Assembly: GCF_900129215.1 (NCBI RefSeq)
Contig: NZ_FQUQ01000001.1
Location: 1,178,001 to 1,242,000, forward strand
Direction: 5' to 3'
Length of the DNA stretch: 64,000 nt
Source: Pedobacter caeni
GTDB lineage: Bacteria; Bacteroidota; Bacteroidia; Sphingobacteriales; Sphingobacteriaceae
Shown here: positions 17,431 through 24,482 of the stretch, one piece after another
How positions within the stretch are numbered: the first letter of the stretch is position 1
Layout of the letters: every line of letters begins with the position of its first letter
Notes under the pieces: generated by a model
Told to the model about the DNA's origin: nothing
The model's database searches: none
What the model saw: the letters and a program-made list of their open reading frames with translations, nothing else
Program-made: the position numbers and the translations under genes

Positions 17431-18456
17431 TTAAAAGGTAGTTTCATAGGTTTTTGCCCGCAACAGGATCTCTTCCTTACTGGTTGTGTTAAAATCCGTA
17501 TCGGTAAACAGTTTGGAGAAGGCTGCACTCGTGGCAAAGCCAAGGATCTCTGCAGGAGGAAGCTGATGGTAAAAACCATAGATCAGTCCTGCCATATAAC
17601 AATCGCCGCTACCAATTTTTCCGGTGATCTTTTCTGCGCGATATTCTGTAGAGACAAAAAGCTCGTTCTCTGTAAACAAGGTACTGTAATATTTAACACC
17701 GGCTTTGTAATCAAACCTGAAGGTGTTCGCTACTGCGGTACATTTAGGAAATGCTTTGATAATAGCCTGAGAAGTTATTTTTGCCTGCTCCAGATAGTTT
17801 TCTTTCTGATCAGTTTCTACGAGGCCGGCAGGAACCGGGATACCCAGCATATTTTCTGCCGCCCAGATATTTCCCATGATGAGGTCACAATATGGGGCCA
17901 GCAAAGGCATCACGTCTATCGGATCTTTTCCGTATTTCCACAATTTGCTCCTGAAGTTGAGGTCCAGTGAGATGCGGATGTTTCTTGCTGAAGCGGCCTT
18001 TAAAGCTTCTTCACATACTGCGGCCACATCTGCGTTTAATGCCGGACAGATGGCGCTGAAATGAAACCAGGTAATGCCTTCGAAAACCGAATCCCAGTCT
18101 ATCATTCCTGGTTTCAGGGTCGAAAAAGAAGAGTAATTACGGTCGTAAATTACACCTGCATTTTTAAGGTCTTTCCCGTTCGGCAGATAGTATAAGCCTA
18201 TCCGTTCTCCCAGGTATTGCATTGCTGAAGTATCTATGTTCAGCTGGTTCAGATAATCAACCACCTGTTTACTCAAAAAGTTATCCGGTACTGCAGAGAG
18301 ATAAGCTGAAGGTACTCCCCAAAGTGCCAGTGCAGCCGCCACATTGGCCTCTGCCCCTCCCACATAAAAAGGAAGATGATTCTCCTTTAACCATGCTCCG
18401 TCTACATCCGGAGAGATTCTCAATAATAGTTCACCAAAGTTTAAAACCTTTCCCAT
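17431..18456 (-). CDS. kdgK: 2-keto-3-deoxygluconate kinase (PfkB/ribokinase family)
   Basis: 341 residues of the PfkB sugar kinase fold. The N-terminal substrate motif is FYVGGAEANVAAALALWG (residues 31-48) and the C-terminal anion-hole/catalytic motif is GKIGSGDCYMAGLIYG, with the catalytic aspartate in GSGD. It phosphorylates KDG to KDPG with ATP. The start is 6 bases after the uxaC stop, and eda follows 37 bases later, so co-expression is clear. Fructokinase or tagatokinase activity would be alternatives from sequence alone, but the context favours KDG. Confidence 0.9.
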   Translation of the reverse strand: MGKVLNFGELLLRISPDVDGAWLKENHLPFYVGGAEANVAAALALWGVPSAYLSAVPDNFLSKQVVDYLNQLNIDTSAMQYLGERIGLYYLPNGKDLKNAGVIYDRNYSSFSTLKPGMIDWDSVFEGITWFHFSAICPALNADVAAVCEEALKAASARNIRISLDLNFRSKLWKYGKDPIDVMPLLAPYCDLIMGNIWAAENMLGIPVPAGLVETDQKENYLEQAKITSQAIIKAFPKCTAVANTFRFDYKAGVKYYSTLFTENELFVSTEYRAEKITGKIGSGDCYMAGLIYGFYHQLPPAEILGFATSAAFSKLFTDTDFNTTSKEEILLRAKTYETTF

Positions 18457-18462
18457 ATATCA

Positions 18463-19863
18463 TTAAAAGTTAAAATATTCTTTTGCATTGTGGTAACAGA
18501 TGTCCTGAATCAGCTTCCCAACCCATTCCTGATCATCCGGTAATTCCCCGTTTTCTATATCCTCTCCAAAGAGGTTGCATAAAATTCTTCTGAAATACTC
18601 ATGGCGTGGATAAGAAAGGAAGCTCCTGCTGTCGGTCAGCATTCCTACAAAACGGCTCAGTAAGCCCATATTTGATAAGGTATTGAGCTGTTTGATCATA
18701 CCTTCCTTCTGGTCTAAAAACCACCAGGCCGATCCCCATTGTACTTTACCCGCAACAGTTCCGTCATTGTAATTGCCAATCATGGTGGCCATCAACTCAT
18801 TGTCGGCGGGATTCAGGTTATAAATGATGGTTTTTGTCAGACAGTTCTGAGCATCTAGTTTATTTAAAAACTTCGAAAGTGCTTTTCCCTGAGGAAGATC
18901 CCCTATAGAGTCAAAACCTGTATCCGGACCTAATTGCCCCAGCAGGCGGTCGTTGTTATTTCTTAACGCACCTAAGTGGTATTGTTGCACCCATCCTTTT
19001 TCATGGTCCCAGAGGGCAAACTGAAACAACAAGGCAGATTTGAACTTGCCACTTTCCGCATTTGTTAAAGGAACACTGTTCCTGATCTTTCCGTAAATGT
19101 CTTTGATGTCTTCTTCGGTATAGTCATCCGCGTAGATCTGTTCCAATCCATGGTCGGAAACGGAACAGCCATTTTCAGCGAAGAAATCATGTCTGGACTT
19201 AAGCGCAGACAGGTAGGCATCCAGATCGTTTAGTTCTTCACCTGTTAATGCAGAGAGCTGATCGATGTATTTGTTTAGTCCTGATGCGTCATCAGAATTC
19301 ATCGCTTTATCGGGACGGAATGCAGGAAGCACCTGAATGTCCAGTCCATCGTTCTTTATTTTCTGATGGTGTTCTAAAGAATCCAAAGGATCATCTGTGG
19401 TACACAGGGTTTTTACGTTCATTTTCCGCAACAGATTTTGTACGGAATATTCAGGAGTCCTGAGTTTAGTGGTACAATCTTCATAAATCCTTTCTGCATT
19501 GGCAGGAGAAAGAACCTCATGGATATCAAAGTAGCGCTGTAATTCCAGGTGTGTCCAGTGGTACAACGGATTTCTTAAAGTATAAGGGACCGTTTCTGCC
19601 CATTTTTTGAACTTTTCTAAATCTGTTGCATTTCCGGTGATGTAATGTTCGTCAATGCCGTTTGCACGCATGGCACGCCATTTATAATGATCACCATATA
19701 ACCAGACCTGGGTAATGTTTTCAAATATGAAATCGTTTGCAATTTGATCCGGCATTAAATGATTATGATAATCAATAACCGGCATCTGTTTTGCAAAATT
19801 ATGGTATAGCGCCTGCGCTGTTTTGGTCTGTAATAAGAAATTGTCGTCTAAAAAGTTCTTCAC
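18463..19863 (-). CDS. uxaC: Glucuronate/galacturonate isomerase
   Basis: 466 residues, the usual UxaC length. Family marks include PVIDYHNHLMPDQIANDFIF (metal-binding H-x-H in the amidohydrolase-like fold), MRANGIDEHYITGNAT and TDSRSFLSYPRHEYFRRILC near the C-terminus. The enzyme converts glucuronate to fructuronate and galacturonate to tagaturonate. It is the first gene of the five-gene segment uxaC-kdgK-eda-exuT-gapN and has its own upstream region with an operator-like site and a near -7 box. The next pathway steps (uxaB/uxuB reductase and uxaA/uxuA dehydratase) are not in this window. Confidence 0.95.
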   Translation of the reverse strand: MKNFLDDNFLLQTKTAQALYHNFAKQMPVIDYHNHLMPDQIANDFIFENITQVWLYGDHYKWRAMRANGIDEHYITGNATDLEKFKKWAETVPYTLRNPLYHWTHLELQRYFDIHEVLSPANAERIYEDCTTKLRTPEYSVQNLLRKMNVKTLCTTDDPLDSLEHHQKIKNDGLDIQVLPAFRPDKAMNSDDASGLNKYIDQLSALTGEELNDLDAYLSALKSRHDFFAENGCSVSDHGLEQIYADDYTEEDIKDIYGKIRNSVPLTNAESGKFKSALLFQFALWDHEKGWVQQYHLGALRNNNDRLLGQLGPDTGFDSIGDLPQGKALSKFLNKLDAQNCLTKTIIYNLNPADNELMATMIGNYNDGTVAGKVQWGSAWWFLDQKEGMIKQLNTLSNMGLLSRFVGMLTDSRSFLSYPRHEYFRRILCNLFGEDIENGELPDDQEWVGKLIQDICYHNAKEYFNF

Positions 19864-19923
19864 AATAATATTTCTAAATGTATTAATTTTTATAGATAAT
19901 TGGCAAATTTTATAGGTCTAAAA

Positions 19924-19931
19924 CAAGTCTA
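19924..19931 (-). promoter_or_regulatory. Near-consensus -7 box TAGACTTG upstream of uxaC
   Basis: TAGACTTG differs from TAnnTTTG by one base. The surrounding TGTAGACTTGTTTTAGACC matches 16 of 19 bases of the same region before the DUF4350-like gene. Confidence 0.45.
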
Positions 19932-19973
19932 CATAATTATTGCAAGGATTAACAGGCTTGATGCGGAATTATT

Positions 19974-19991
19974 TGCGCAATCGTTATAGAC
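19974..19991. promoter_or_regulatory. LacI-type operator-like site A (upstream of uxaC)
   Basis: TGCGCAAT-CG-TTATAGAC, centred on CpG. The left half agrees well with related sites at 20886, 41885 and 42068; the right half is weak. The centre lies 51.5 bases from the edge of the TAGACTTG box, the same as for site B. Confidence 0.5.
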
Positions 19992-20781
19992 AGCTTTTGA
20001 TCCAGTCGACAAGATCCCTTGCCGCATTTAAATTGTCGAATGCCACAGGAAGTTTTTTCCCGTCAACGTATTCATTGTAAAGCCATGGATCGCCGATGGC
20101 AAATACAGCCCCTTTCCCATGTCTGAAAATCGCCATCACCTCCTCCCCGTCTTTATCCTTTAAAATGGATCTTGCAGCGCCGCTTAAGGCCAGAGTGCTG
20201 TATTCTTTAATGAATAATTGTCTGGCGGTTTTAAAGATCTGATTGCCAGGTGCAACATCAACCCTGCCCATTTCAAACTGGTTTTTGATCACCCTCCCCT
20301 TGCTGTTGAGGTTGAACTGTATGCCAAATTGCTTTGCGAGTTGGTTGAAATGTTCGAGTTCTGCATTTCCAAGGTCATTTGCCATCAACAGCAAAACCCC
20401 TCCTGACTTGACCCAGGAAGTAATGGCCGAAATGTCCTTTTCATTTACAAAACTGGGATTTGGATTTTCTTTCTCTATATCCGGATCAACAATGATGTAT
20501 ACTGAAGCTTGTTTTAAATTCGCTTTTGTCGGAGCGGCGTTTAATGTTTCTGCGGTAAAGCCTTTATCTTTAAAAACTCCCGCAAACAGGGAAAAGCCAA
20601 CACCGGAATGCTCCTCCCATTTGTAATGCCAGGACTGTTCCTTACCACTGGAATCTTTTTTGAGCTCATTGTTGAAATAAGAATCTAAAAGTACGACTGG
20701 TTTTTGGCCTGACGATTGGGCATAACCTACTCCCGCTGTAAGCAATGAAATCAGAACAGGGAAAATGGAATATTTGCTCAT
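19984..20781 (-). CDS. Secreted DUF4350-like protein (glutamine-amidotransferase-like fold)
   Basis: 265 residues with a signal peptide (ISLLTAGVGYAQSSG). The body resembles DUF4350/ThuA-like folds: VVLLDSYFNNEL at the start, YIIVDPDIE in the middle, SWVKSGGVLLLMANDLGNAE, and GKGAVFAIGDPWLYNEY near the end. In related bacteria similar domains accompany unsaturated rhamnogalacturonyl or glucuronyl hydrolases; here no GH88/GH105 domain is present. It is the gene immediately upstream of uxaC on the same strand, so a periplasmic role in handling uronate oligosaccharides is plausible but unproven. It has its own operator-like site and near -7 box. Confidence 0.65.
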   Translation of the reverse strand: MSKYSIFPVLISLLTAGVGYAQSSGQKPVVLLDSYFNNELKKDSSGKEQSWHYKWEEHSGVGFSLFAGVFKDKGFTAETLNAAPTKANLKQASVYIIVDPDIEKENPNPSFVNEKDISAITSWVKSGGVLLLMANDLGNAELEHFNQLAKQFGIQFNLNSKGRVIKNQFEMGRVDVAPGNQIFKTARQLFIKEYSTLALSGAARSILKDKDGEEVMAIFRHGKGAVFAIGDPWLYNEYVDGKKLPVAFDNLNAARDLVDWIKSCL

Positions 20782-20835
20782 ATCCTGGATATTTACTGGT
20801 TAAATATTTGGTTAGGGCCAGATGATGGCCTGATA

Positions 20836-20843
20836 CAAGTCTA
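20836..20843 (-). promoter_or_regulatory. Near-consensus -7 box TAGACTTG upstream of the DUF4350-like gene
   Basis: Same octamer as before uxaC, in the shared context TGTAGACTTGTATCAGGCC. It implies a leader of about 50 bases to the ATG at 20781. Confidence 0.45.
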
Positions 20844-20885
20844 CAAAGATTTGAGAGCTAATGAAACAAATGACCAGGAAAAAAC

Positions 20886-20903
20886 TACGCAATCGTTAGC
20901 GTA
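20886..20903. promoter_or_regulatory. LacI-type operator-like site B
   Basis: TACGCAATCGTTAGCGTA, an 18-base near-palindrome centred on CpG with TACGC/GCGTA ends. It is the best of the four related sites and lies upstream of the core promoter rather than over it. Confidence 0.6.
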
Positions 20904-21044
20904 ATATCTGCCTGAAACATGTGTTTTGTGAGCGATACCTGCGGTTTATTTGCCAGCAATGCTGTGTATACTGAATACAGGTATAATGAGCTATCAAGTG
21001 CTATATTAGTATTCTATACGAATACAGCCTGCGAGATAAAGATT

Positions 21045-21806
21045 TTAATTTTTACGGGGACTCAGGCGTATCTTAAAATATTTTTCCAGATGCTGATAAA
21101 ATTCTGATTCCTCAGTAAATGCTTTTTCGGTCAATTCTCCTGATTTCCTGATCTTCAAACGGTCATCCGTAATGGTAATCCGGCCGGTTTCCGTAGCGAT
21201 AGAACAGATCCTCCTCTTTGTGAAATTGGATTTTTCACTGGTCTGATGGTAAATGCACATTTCCTTAAAATCGTCAGTAGTTCTGGCAGTTTCCGTAAAA
21301 ATATACTTAGGAACGAAAGTACCATCGACCAGGTTTTTGACAATCAGGTAAGTATCATCGAAACGCTCAATTTGAAAATCATCATAGGAGTCATGTTGCA
21401 GGGTGTTCAGGGTAATTTTTAAAGGTGCTGCACTAAACTCCCCGAATCCAACATCCACGAGATAAGTGTTTCCATCAATCTCCGCTATAATAGCCATATG
21501 ATCGTATTCCAAACCAAACCCTTGTTCCTTGTTTGCAACCCGCCCTGAAATGAGTTTAACATTAAAGCCAAGATGTTTCAGCAAACCAAAGAAAATGCTG
21601 TTCAGTTCATAACAGAACCCACCTCTTCCCTGCTCGACAACTTTTGAAAACGCATGCTCTATTTTTATTTCTACGCCCTGATGGATGTCAAGGTTTTCGA
21701 ATGGAATATGGAGCAAATGCAATTGTTGCAATCTTTTAAGCAATGAAAAAGAAACAGTCAGTTCCCCATCATAGTGTATTCTTTCCAGGTATTTTGGGTA
21801 ATCCAT
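21045..21806 (-). CDS. Arylamine N-acetyltransferase
   Basis: 253 residues of the NAT family. The catalytic triad is visible: Cys in GRGGFCYELNSIF (near residue 70), His in EYDHMAIIAEI and Asp in LVDVGFGEFS. HIPFENLDIH at residues 33-42 is the typical N-terminal signature. NAT enzymes transfer acetyl from acetyl-CoA to arylamines, hydrazines or hydroxylamines in the cytoplasm. It follows the SufR-like regulator gene by 18 bases on the same strand, so it is probably in that regulator's autoregulated transcript; this suggests a role in detoxifying aromatic or redox-active compounds together with the divergent efflux pump. Confidence 0.95.
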   Translation of the reverse strand: MDYPKYLERIHYDGELTVSFSLLKRLQQLHLLHIPFENLDIHQGVEIKIEHAFSKVVEQGRGGFCYELNSIFFGLLKHLGFNVKLISGRVANKEQGFGLEYDHMAIIAEIDGNTYLVDVGFGEFSAAPLKITLNTLQHDSYDDFQIERFDDTYLIVKNLVDGTFVPKYIFTETARTTDDFKEMCIYHQTSEKSNFTKRRICSIATETGRITITDDRLKIRKSGELTEKAFTEESEFYQHLEKYFKIRLSPRKN

Positions 21807-21824
21807 AGCTGCTGATTCAGGGCA

Positions 21825-22445
21825 TTAGTTATTGATTTCGGCGATGCGGTAAGCACACCTCCTGTCTCCACTTACAATATGGTCTACACGGTCAATCTGC
21901 ACCTCATTTCCCAATACATGCTTAAAGATGTTCAGTTCTGCTGAGCAAAAACCCTGACAGGTTTTGGCGGCTGCGCAGATCGGACAATGGTTTTCGATCA
22001 GTAAATAACCTTTATCGTCTTTTGAATATTCAGCCATATACCCTTCCCTGCTTCTGATTTCGGTAAGTTTTGCAATGCGGCCTTCCAGGTCAAAGAGTTG
22101 ATCGAGTTCTTTCAGGTAACGTTCTTTTCCAGATTGTTCACTTACATCAATAACGGTTTGCAAGGCTTTGTCGCCCAGCGTATCTCTCATGATATTGATC
22201 AGCTTCACGGTCAGTTCTGCATGGGTATCCGGGAATTTGGAATTGCCAAGCTCTGTCAGCTGGAAAAACTGCTTTGGCCTTCCTACCCCCTGAGATTCAT
22301 TAAATGAACTCACCACACCTTCTTCGGTAAATTTCAATAACTGTAACCTTGCACCTTCATTAGTGATTCCAAGTTCATGAGCAATTGAAGCAGCGGTCAA
22401 TGCACCCCTGGTTTTCAATAACATTAAAAATCTATTTGTCTTCAT
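21825..22445 (-). CDS. SufR-like winged-helix regulator with Fe-S cysteine motif
   Basis: 206 residues. The N-terminal winged helix (ALTAASIAHELGITNEGARL, then SQGVGRPKQFFQLTELG) resembles the ArsR/DeoR-like fold of SufR. The C-terminal part has cysteines arranged as CPICAAAKTCQGFC, followed about 30 residues later by GDRRCAYRI, a pattern that can hold an Fe-S cluster as in SufR. It probably acts as a dimeric repressor that changes DNA binding with cluster state. An 11-bp inverted repeat 5 bases before its start contains CAAG-N6-GTTG, close to the SufR operator CAAC-N6-GTTG. No suf genes are here; the neighbours are a NAT and an RND pump. Confidence 0.82.
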   Translation of the reverse strand: MKTNRFLMLLKTRGALTAASIAHELGITNEGARLQLLKFTEEGVVSSFNESQGVGRPKQFFQLTELGNSKFPDTHAELTVKLINIMRDTLGDKALQTVIDVSEQSGKERYLKELDQLFDLEGRIAKLTEIRSREGYMAEYSKDDKGYLLIENHCPICAAAKTCQGFCSAELNIFKHVLGNEVQIDRVDHIVSGDRRCAYRIAEINN

Positions 22446-22449
22446 AATC

Positions 22450-22479
22450 TAATAAAACAAGTGTTTAGTTGTTTTATTA
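22450..22479. promoter_or_regulatory. 11-bp inverted repeat, candidate SufR-like operator
   Basis: TAATAAAACAA (22450-22460) and TTGTTTTATTA (22469-22479) are perfect inverted copies separated by 8 bases. The centre reads CAAG-N6-GTTG (22458-22471). It overlaps the -33 TTG of the plus-strand promoter and the predicted start of the minus-strand transcript, so one bound dimer could block both. Confidence 0.65.
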
Positions 22480-22497
22480 ACAAAAGTACTAACTTTG
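22469..22497 (+). promoter_or_regulatory. Promoter for the DUF2480/RND operon
   Basis: TTG at 22469-22471, 18-base spacer, exact -7 box TAACTTTG at 22490-22497. It implies a leader of about 330 bases to the DUF2480 start. Confidence 0.55.
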
Positions 22498-22510
22498 CCG
22501 AACTTATCAA
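22481..22510 (-). promoter_or_regulatory. Promoter for the SufR-like/NAT operon
   Basis: On the minus strand, TTG (22508-22510), 19-base spacer, exact -7 box TACTTTTG (22481-22488). It overlaps the opposite promoter almost completely. Confidence 0.55.
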
Positions 22511-22835
22511 GGTTAAAAACTCATAATATTAGTTTTTAAAGACAAAAATCGATGAGCATAAAGGTTCATTTTATTTATTAAACAAAGAATTATGCCAAAT
22601 CAAATACTATTCGTCGTTCCTTACTGGAATATATTAGTCAAGCAGGTGCTAAAGCAAAAGCGCCAGACTTAGCCAGCTTCTACACTCCTTTATTCATAAG
22701 AAGCGCAGGTAAATAAAGCGCCCTATTTTCTCAGTTTCTGTCATGAAATCAGCTGAGCAGGCATCGCCATGTCCAAAAATTAATCTCCAAATGGGCCATC
22801 CCATTGAAACAAAACAACAAACACATTTAACAATT
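22498..22835 (+). other. Long leader before DUF2480, possibly with a degraded small gene
   Basis: These 338 bases hold no convincing gene. A 26-codon frame starts at ATG 22592 and stops at 22672. An overlapping frame reads RRSLLEYISQAGAKAKAPDL and continues to a stop near 22716, but has no start codon. A frameshift between the two would make one small protein, so this may be a decayed gene or simply a leader. Confidence 0.35.
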
Positions 22836-23345
22836 ATGGAAGAAATCATTAATAAAGTAGAACAATCAGGCATCCTTACACTGGACCTGTTGTCGTATAA
22901 ACCAGAGAAAAAGGAAATCCTTGCTTTTGATATGGTGCCCTATCTTTTTCATGGCTACCTGCTTCAGGAAAAACTATTCCGGGCAGAAATGAGTCTGATC
23001 GACTGGCAGGAATATCGGGGTAAGGAAGTGGTCATCTATTGTTCCAACGACGCCATTGTCCCTTACTGGGCTTATGTTTTCGTCAGTTCCCTGCTTCAGG
23101 CTCATGCCGCCTTTATCTGCTTTGGCCCCCAGGCAGACCATCAGCTGCTAATCTGGACGGAGCGTGTCAAATCCATAGATTATGGCCTTTACAAAGACCA
23201 GAAAGTAGTGCTCAAAGCCCGGTCTGAAGTTCCTGAAGCCATTTACGTAACCGCTACCACAAAATTAATGGAACAGGTTCAATCCCTGATGTGGGGTGAA
23301 GCTGGTTCCCCGATCATGATCCATAAAAGAAAAAAAACAATATAA
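22836..23345 (+). CDS. DUF2480 family protein
   Basis: About 169 residues from the ATG at 22836, which opens with MEEIINKVEQSGILTLDL, the expected DUF2480 N-terminus. The frame extends 31 codons further upstream but that part is not family-like. EYRGKEVVIYCSNDAIVPYW is the most conserved stretch. DUF2480 is found in Bacteroidota as a small soluble cytoplasmic protein of unknown function. Its stop codon is immediately followed by the ATG of the efflux adaptor, so translation is probably coupled. An efflux-linked function is suggested only by position. Confidence 0.85.
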   Translation: MEEIINKVEQSGILTLDLLSYKPEKKEILAFDMVPYLFHGYLLQEKLFRAEMSLIDWQEYRGKEVVIYCSNDAIVPYWAYVFVSSLLQAHAAFICFGPQADHQLLIWTERVKSIDYGLYKDQKVVLKARSEVPEAIYVTATTKLMEQVQSLMWGEAGSPIMIHKRKKTI

Positions 23346-24473
23346 ATGAAAACAACAGTATTATTCTATCCGCTCTTATTGACTGCATTCCTGACCTCCT
23401 GTAAACCTGCTCAAAATCAGGGGCAACAAACCGAGCCGCAGGAATTCCCAACCTTAGTGCTGAACCCACAGCAAACCACACTTTCCGTAGAATACCCGGC
23501 TACATTACAAGGAGAACAAACCGTAGAAATCAGGTCCAAAGTGGATGGATATGTAGAACAGGTTTATGTGAACGAAGGCACACATGTACGCAAAGGCCAG
23601 CCATTGTTCAAAATAGATGCGAATAGTTACCAGCAGGATGTCAACAGCAGACAGGCAGCTGTCCTTGCTGCTGAGGCGAATTTAGAAACCGCCACCATTC
23701 AGACTCAGCGGACAAAAGTGCTGGTCGACAGAAAGATTGTCAATTCTTTTGAACTGACCTCTGCCAAAAATGTAGAGCGCGTAAAGCGGGCAGAATTAAA
23801 TCAGGCAAAAGCAGATCTGTCTGCCGCAAAATCCAAACTCGCTTATACGAATATCGTAAGCCCGATAGATGGTGTGGTGGGAAGTCTTCCCTATAAAATT
23901 GGCAGCCTGGTGAGCAGCAACTCGGAAACTGCATTGAGTACAGTGGCCAATACCAAACAAATCTATGCTTATTTCTCCCTGAGCCAGCAGCAACTGGCCA
24001 CCTTTCTGAACAAATATGACGGGCAGCAGGTAAAGGATAAATTTAAACATATGCCAGAGGTGTCACTAACGCTTGCCGATGGAAGTACCTATCCTGTAAA
24101 AGGAAAGATCGAAACCCTGAGCGGCGTACTAAATGCCAATACCGGAGCCGCCAATTTTAAAGCAGTATTTCCAAATAAGGAATCAAAATTATGGAGTGGA
24201 GCCAGTGCGGTATTGAGCATTCCAACGGCATTAAATGATGCCGTGATGATCCCTAAAAGTGCCACTTTTGAACTTCAGGGCAAACATTTCGTCTTTAAGG
24301 TTGATGGCCGGAATACGGTTCACAATACAGCTGTGGAACTGATGGACGCGGTAACGGAGAAAGATTATGTGGTTACCAATGGGGTCAAATCCGGCGACAG
24401 GATCGTGACCGAAGGATTGGAAAATTTAAAGGATGGAATGAAAATCAAAGCTGTTCAGTCCTCATCGAAATAA
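23346..24473 (+). CDS. RND efflux periplasmic adaptor lipoprotein (AcrA/MexA-like)
   Basis: 375 residues. The leader ends in the lipobox LTSC, so the protein is anchored to a membrane by lipid. The lipoyl-like halves are clear (VEIRSKVDGYVEQVYVNEGT and IVSPIDGVVGSLPYKIGSLV) and flank a coiled-coil hairpin (residues about 100-165). Barrel and membrane-proximal domains follow (SGDRIVTEGLENLKDGMKI). It links the inner-membrane RND pump to the outer-membrane channel. The pump and channel genes follow with gaps of about 10 bases, giving a complete tripartite system. Confidence 0.95.
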   Translation: MKTTVLFYPLLLTAFLTSCKPAQNQGQQTEPQEFPTLVLNPQQTTLSVEYPATLQGEQTVEIRSKVDGYVEQVYVNEGTHVRKGQPLFKIDANSYQQDVNSRQAAVLAAEANLETATIQTQRTKVLVDRKIVNSFELTSAKNVERVKRAELNQAKADLSAAKSKLAYTNIVSPIDGVVGSLPYKIGSLVSSNSETALSTVANTKQIYAYFSLSQQQLATFLNKYDGQQVKDKFKHMPEVSLTLADGSTYPVKGKIETLSGVLNANTGAANFKAVFPNKESKLWSGASAVLSIPTALNDAVMIPKSATFELQGKHFVFKVDGRNTVHNTAVELMDAVTEKDYVVTNGVKSGDRIVTEGLENLKDGMKIKAVQSSSK

Positions 24474-24482
24474 GAAAGAGAT

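Noticed and set aside
20995..21040. Inverted repeat GTATTC-TATAC-GAATAC before the NAT stop
   Set aside because: Only a 6-bp stem with no T-run; too weak to call a terminator or an operator.
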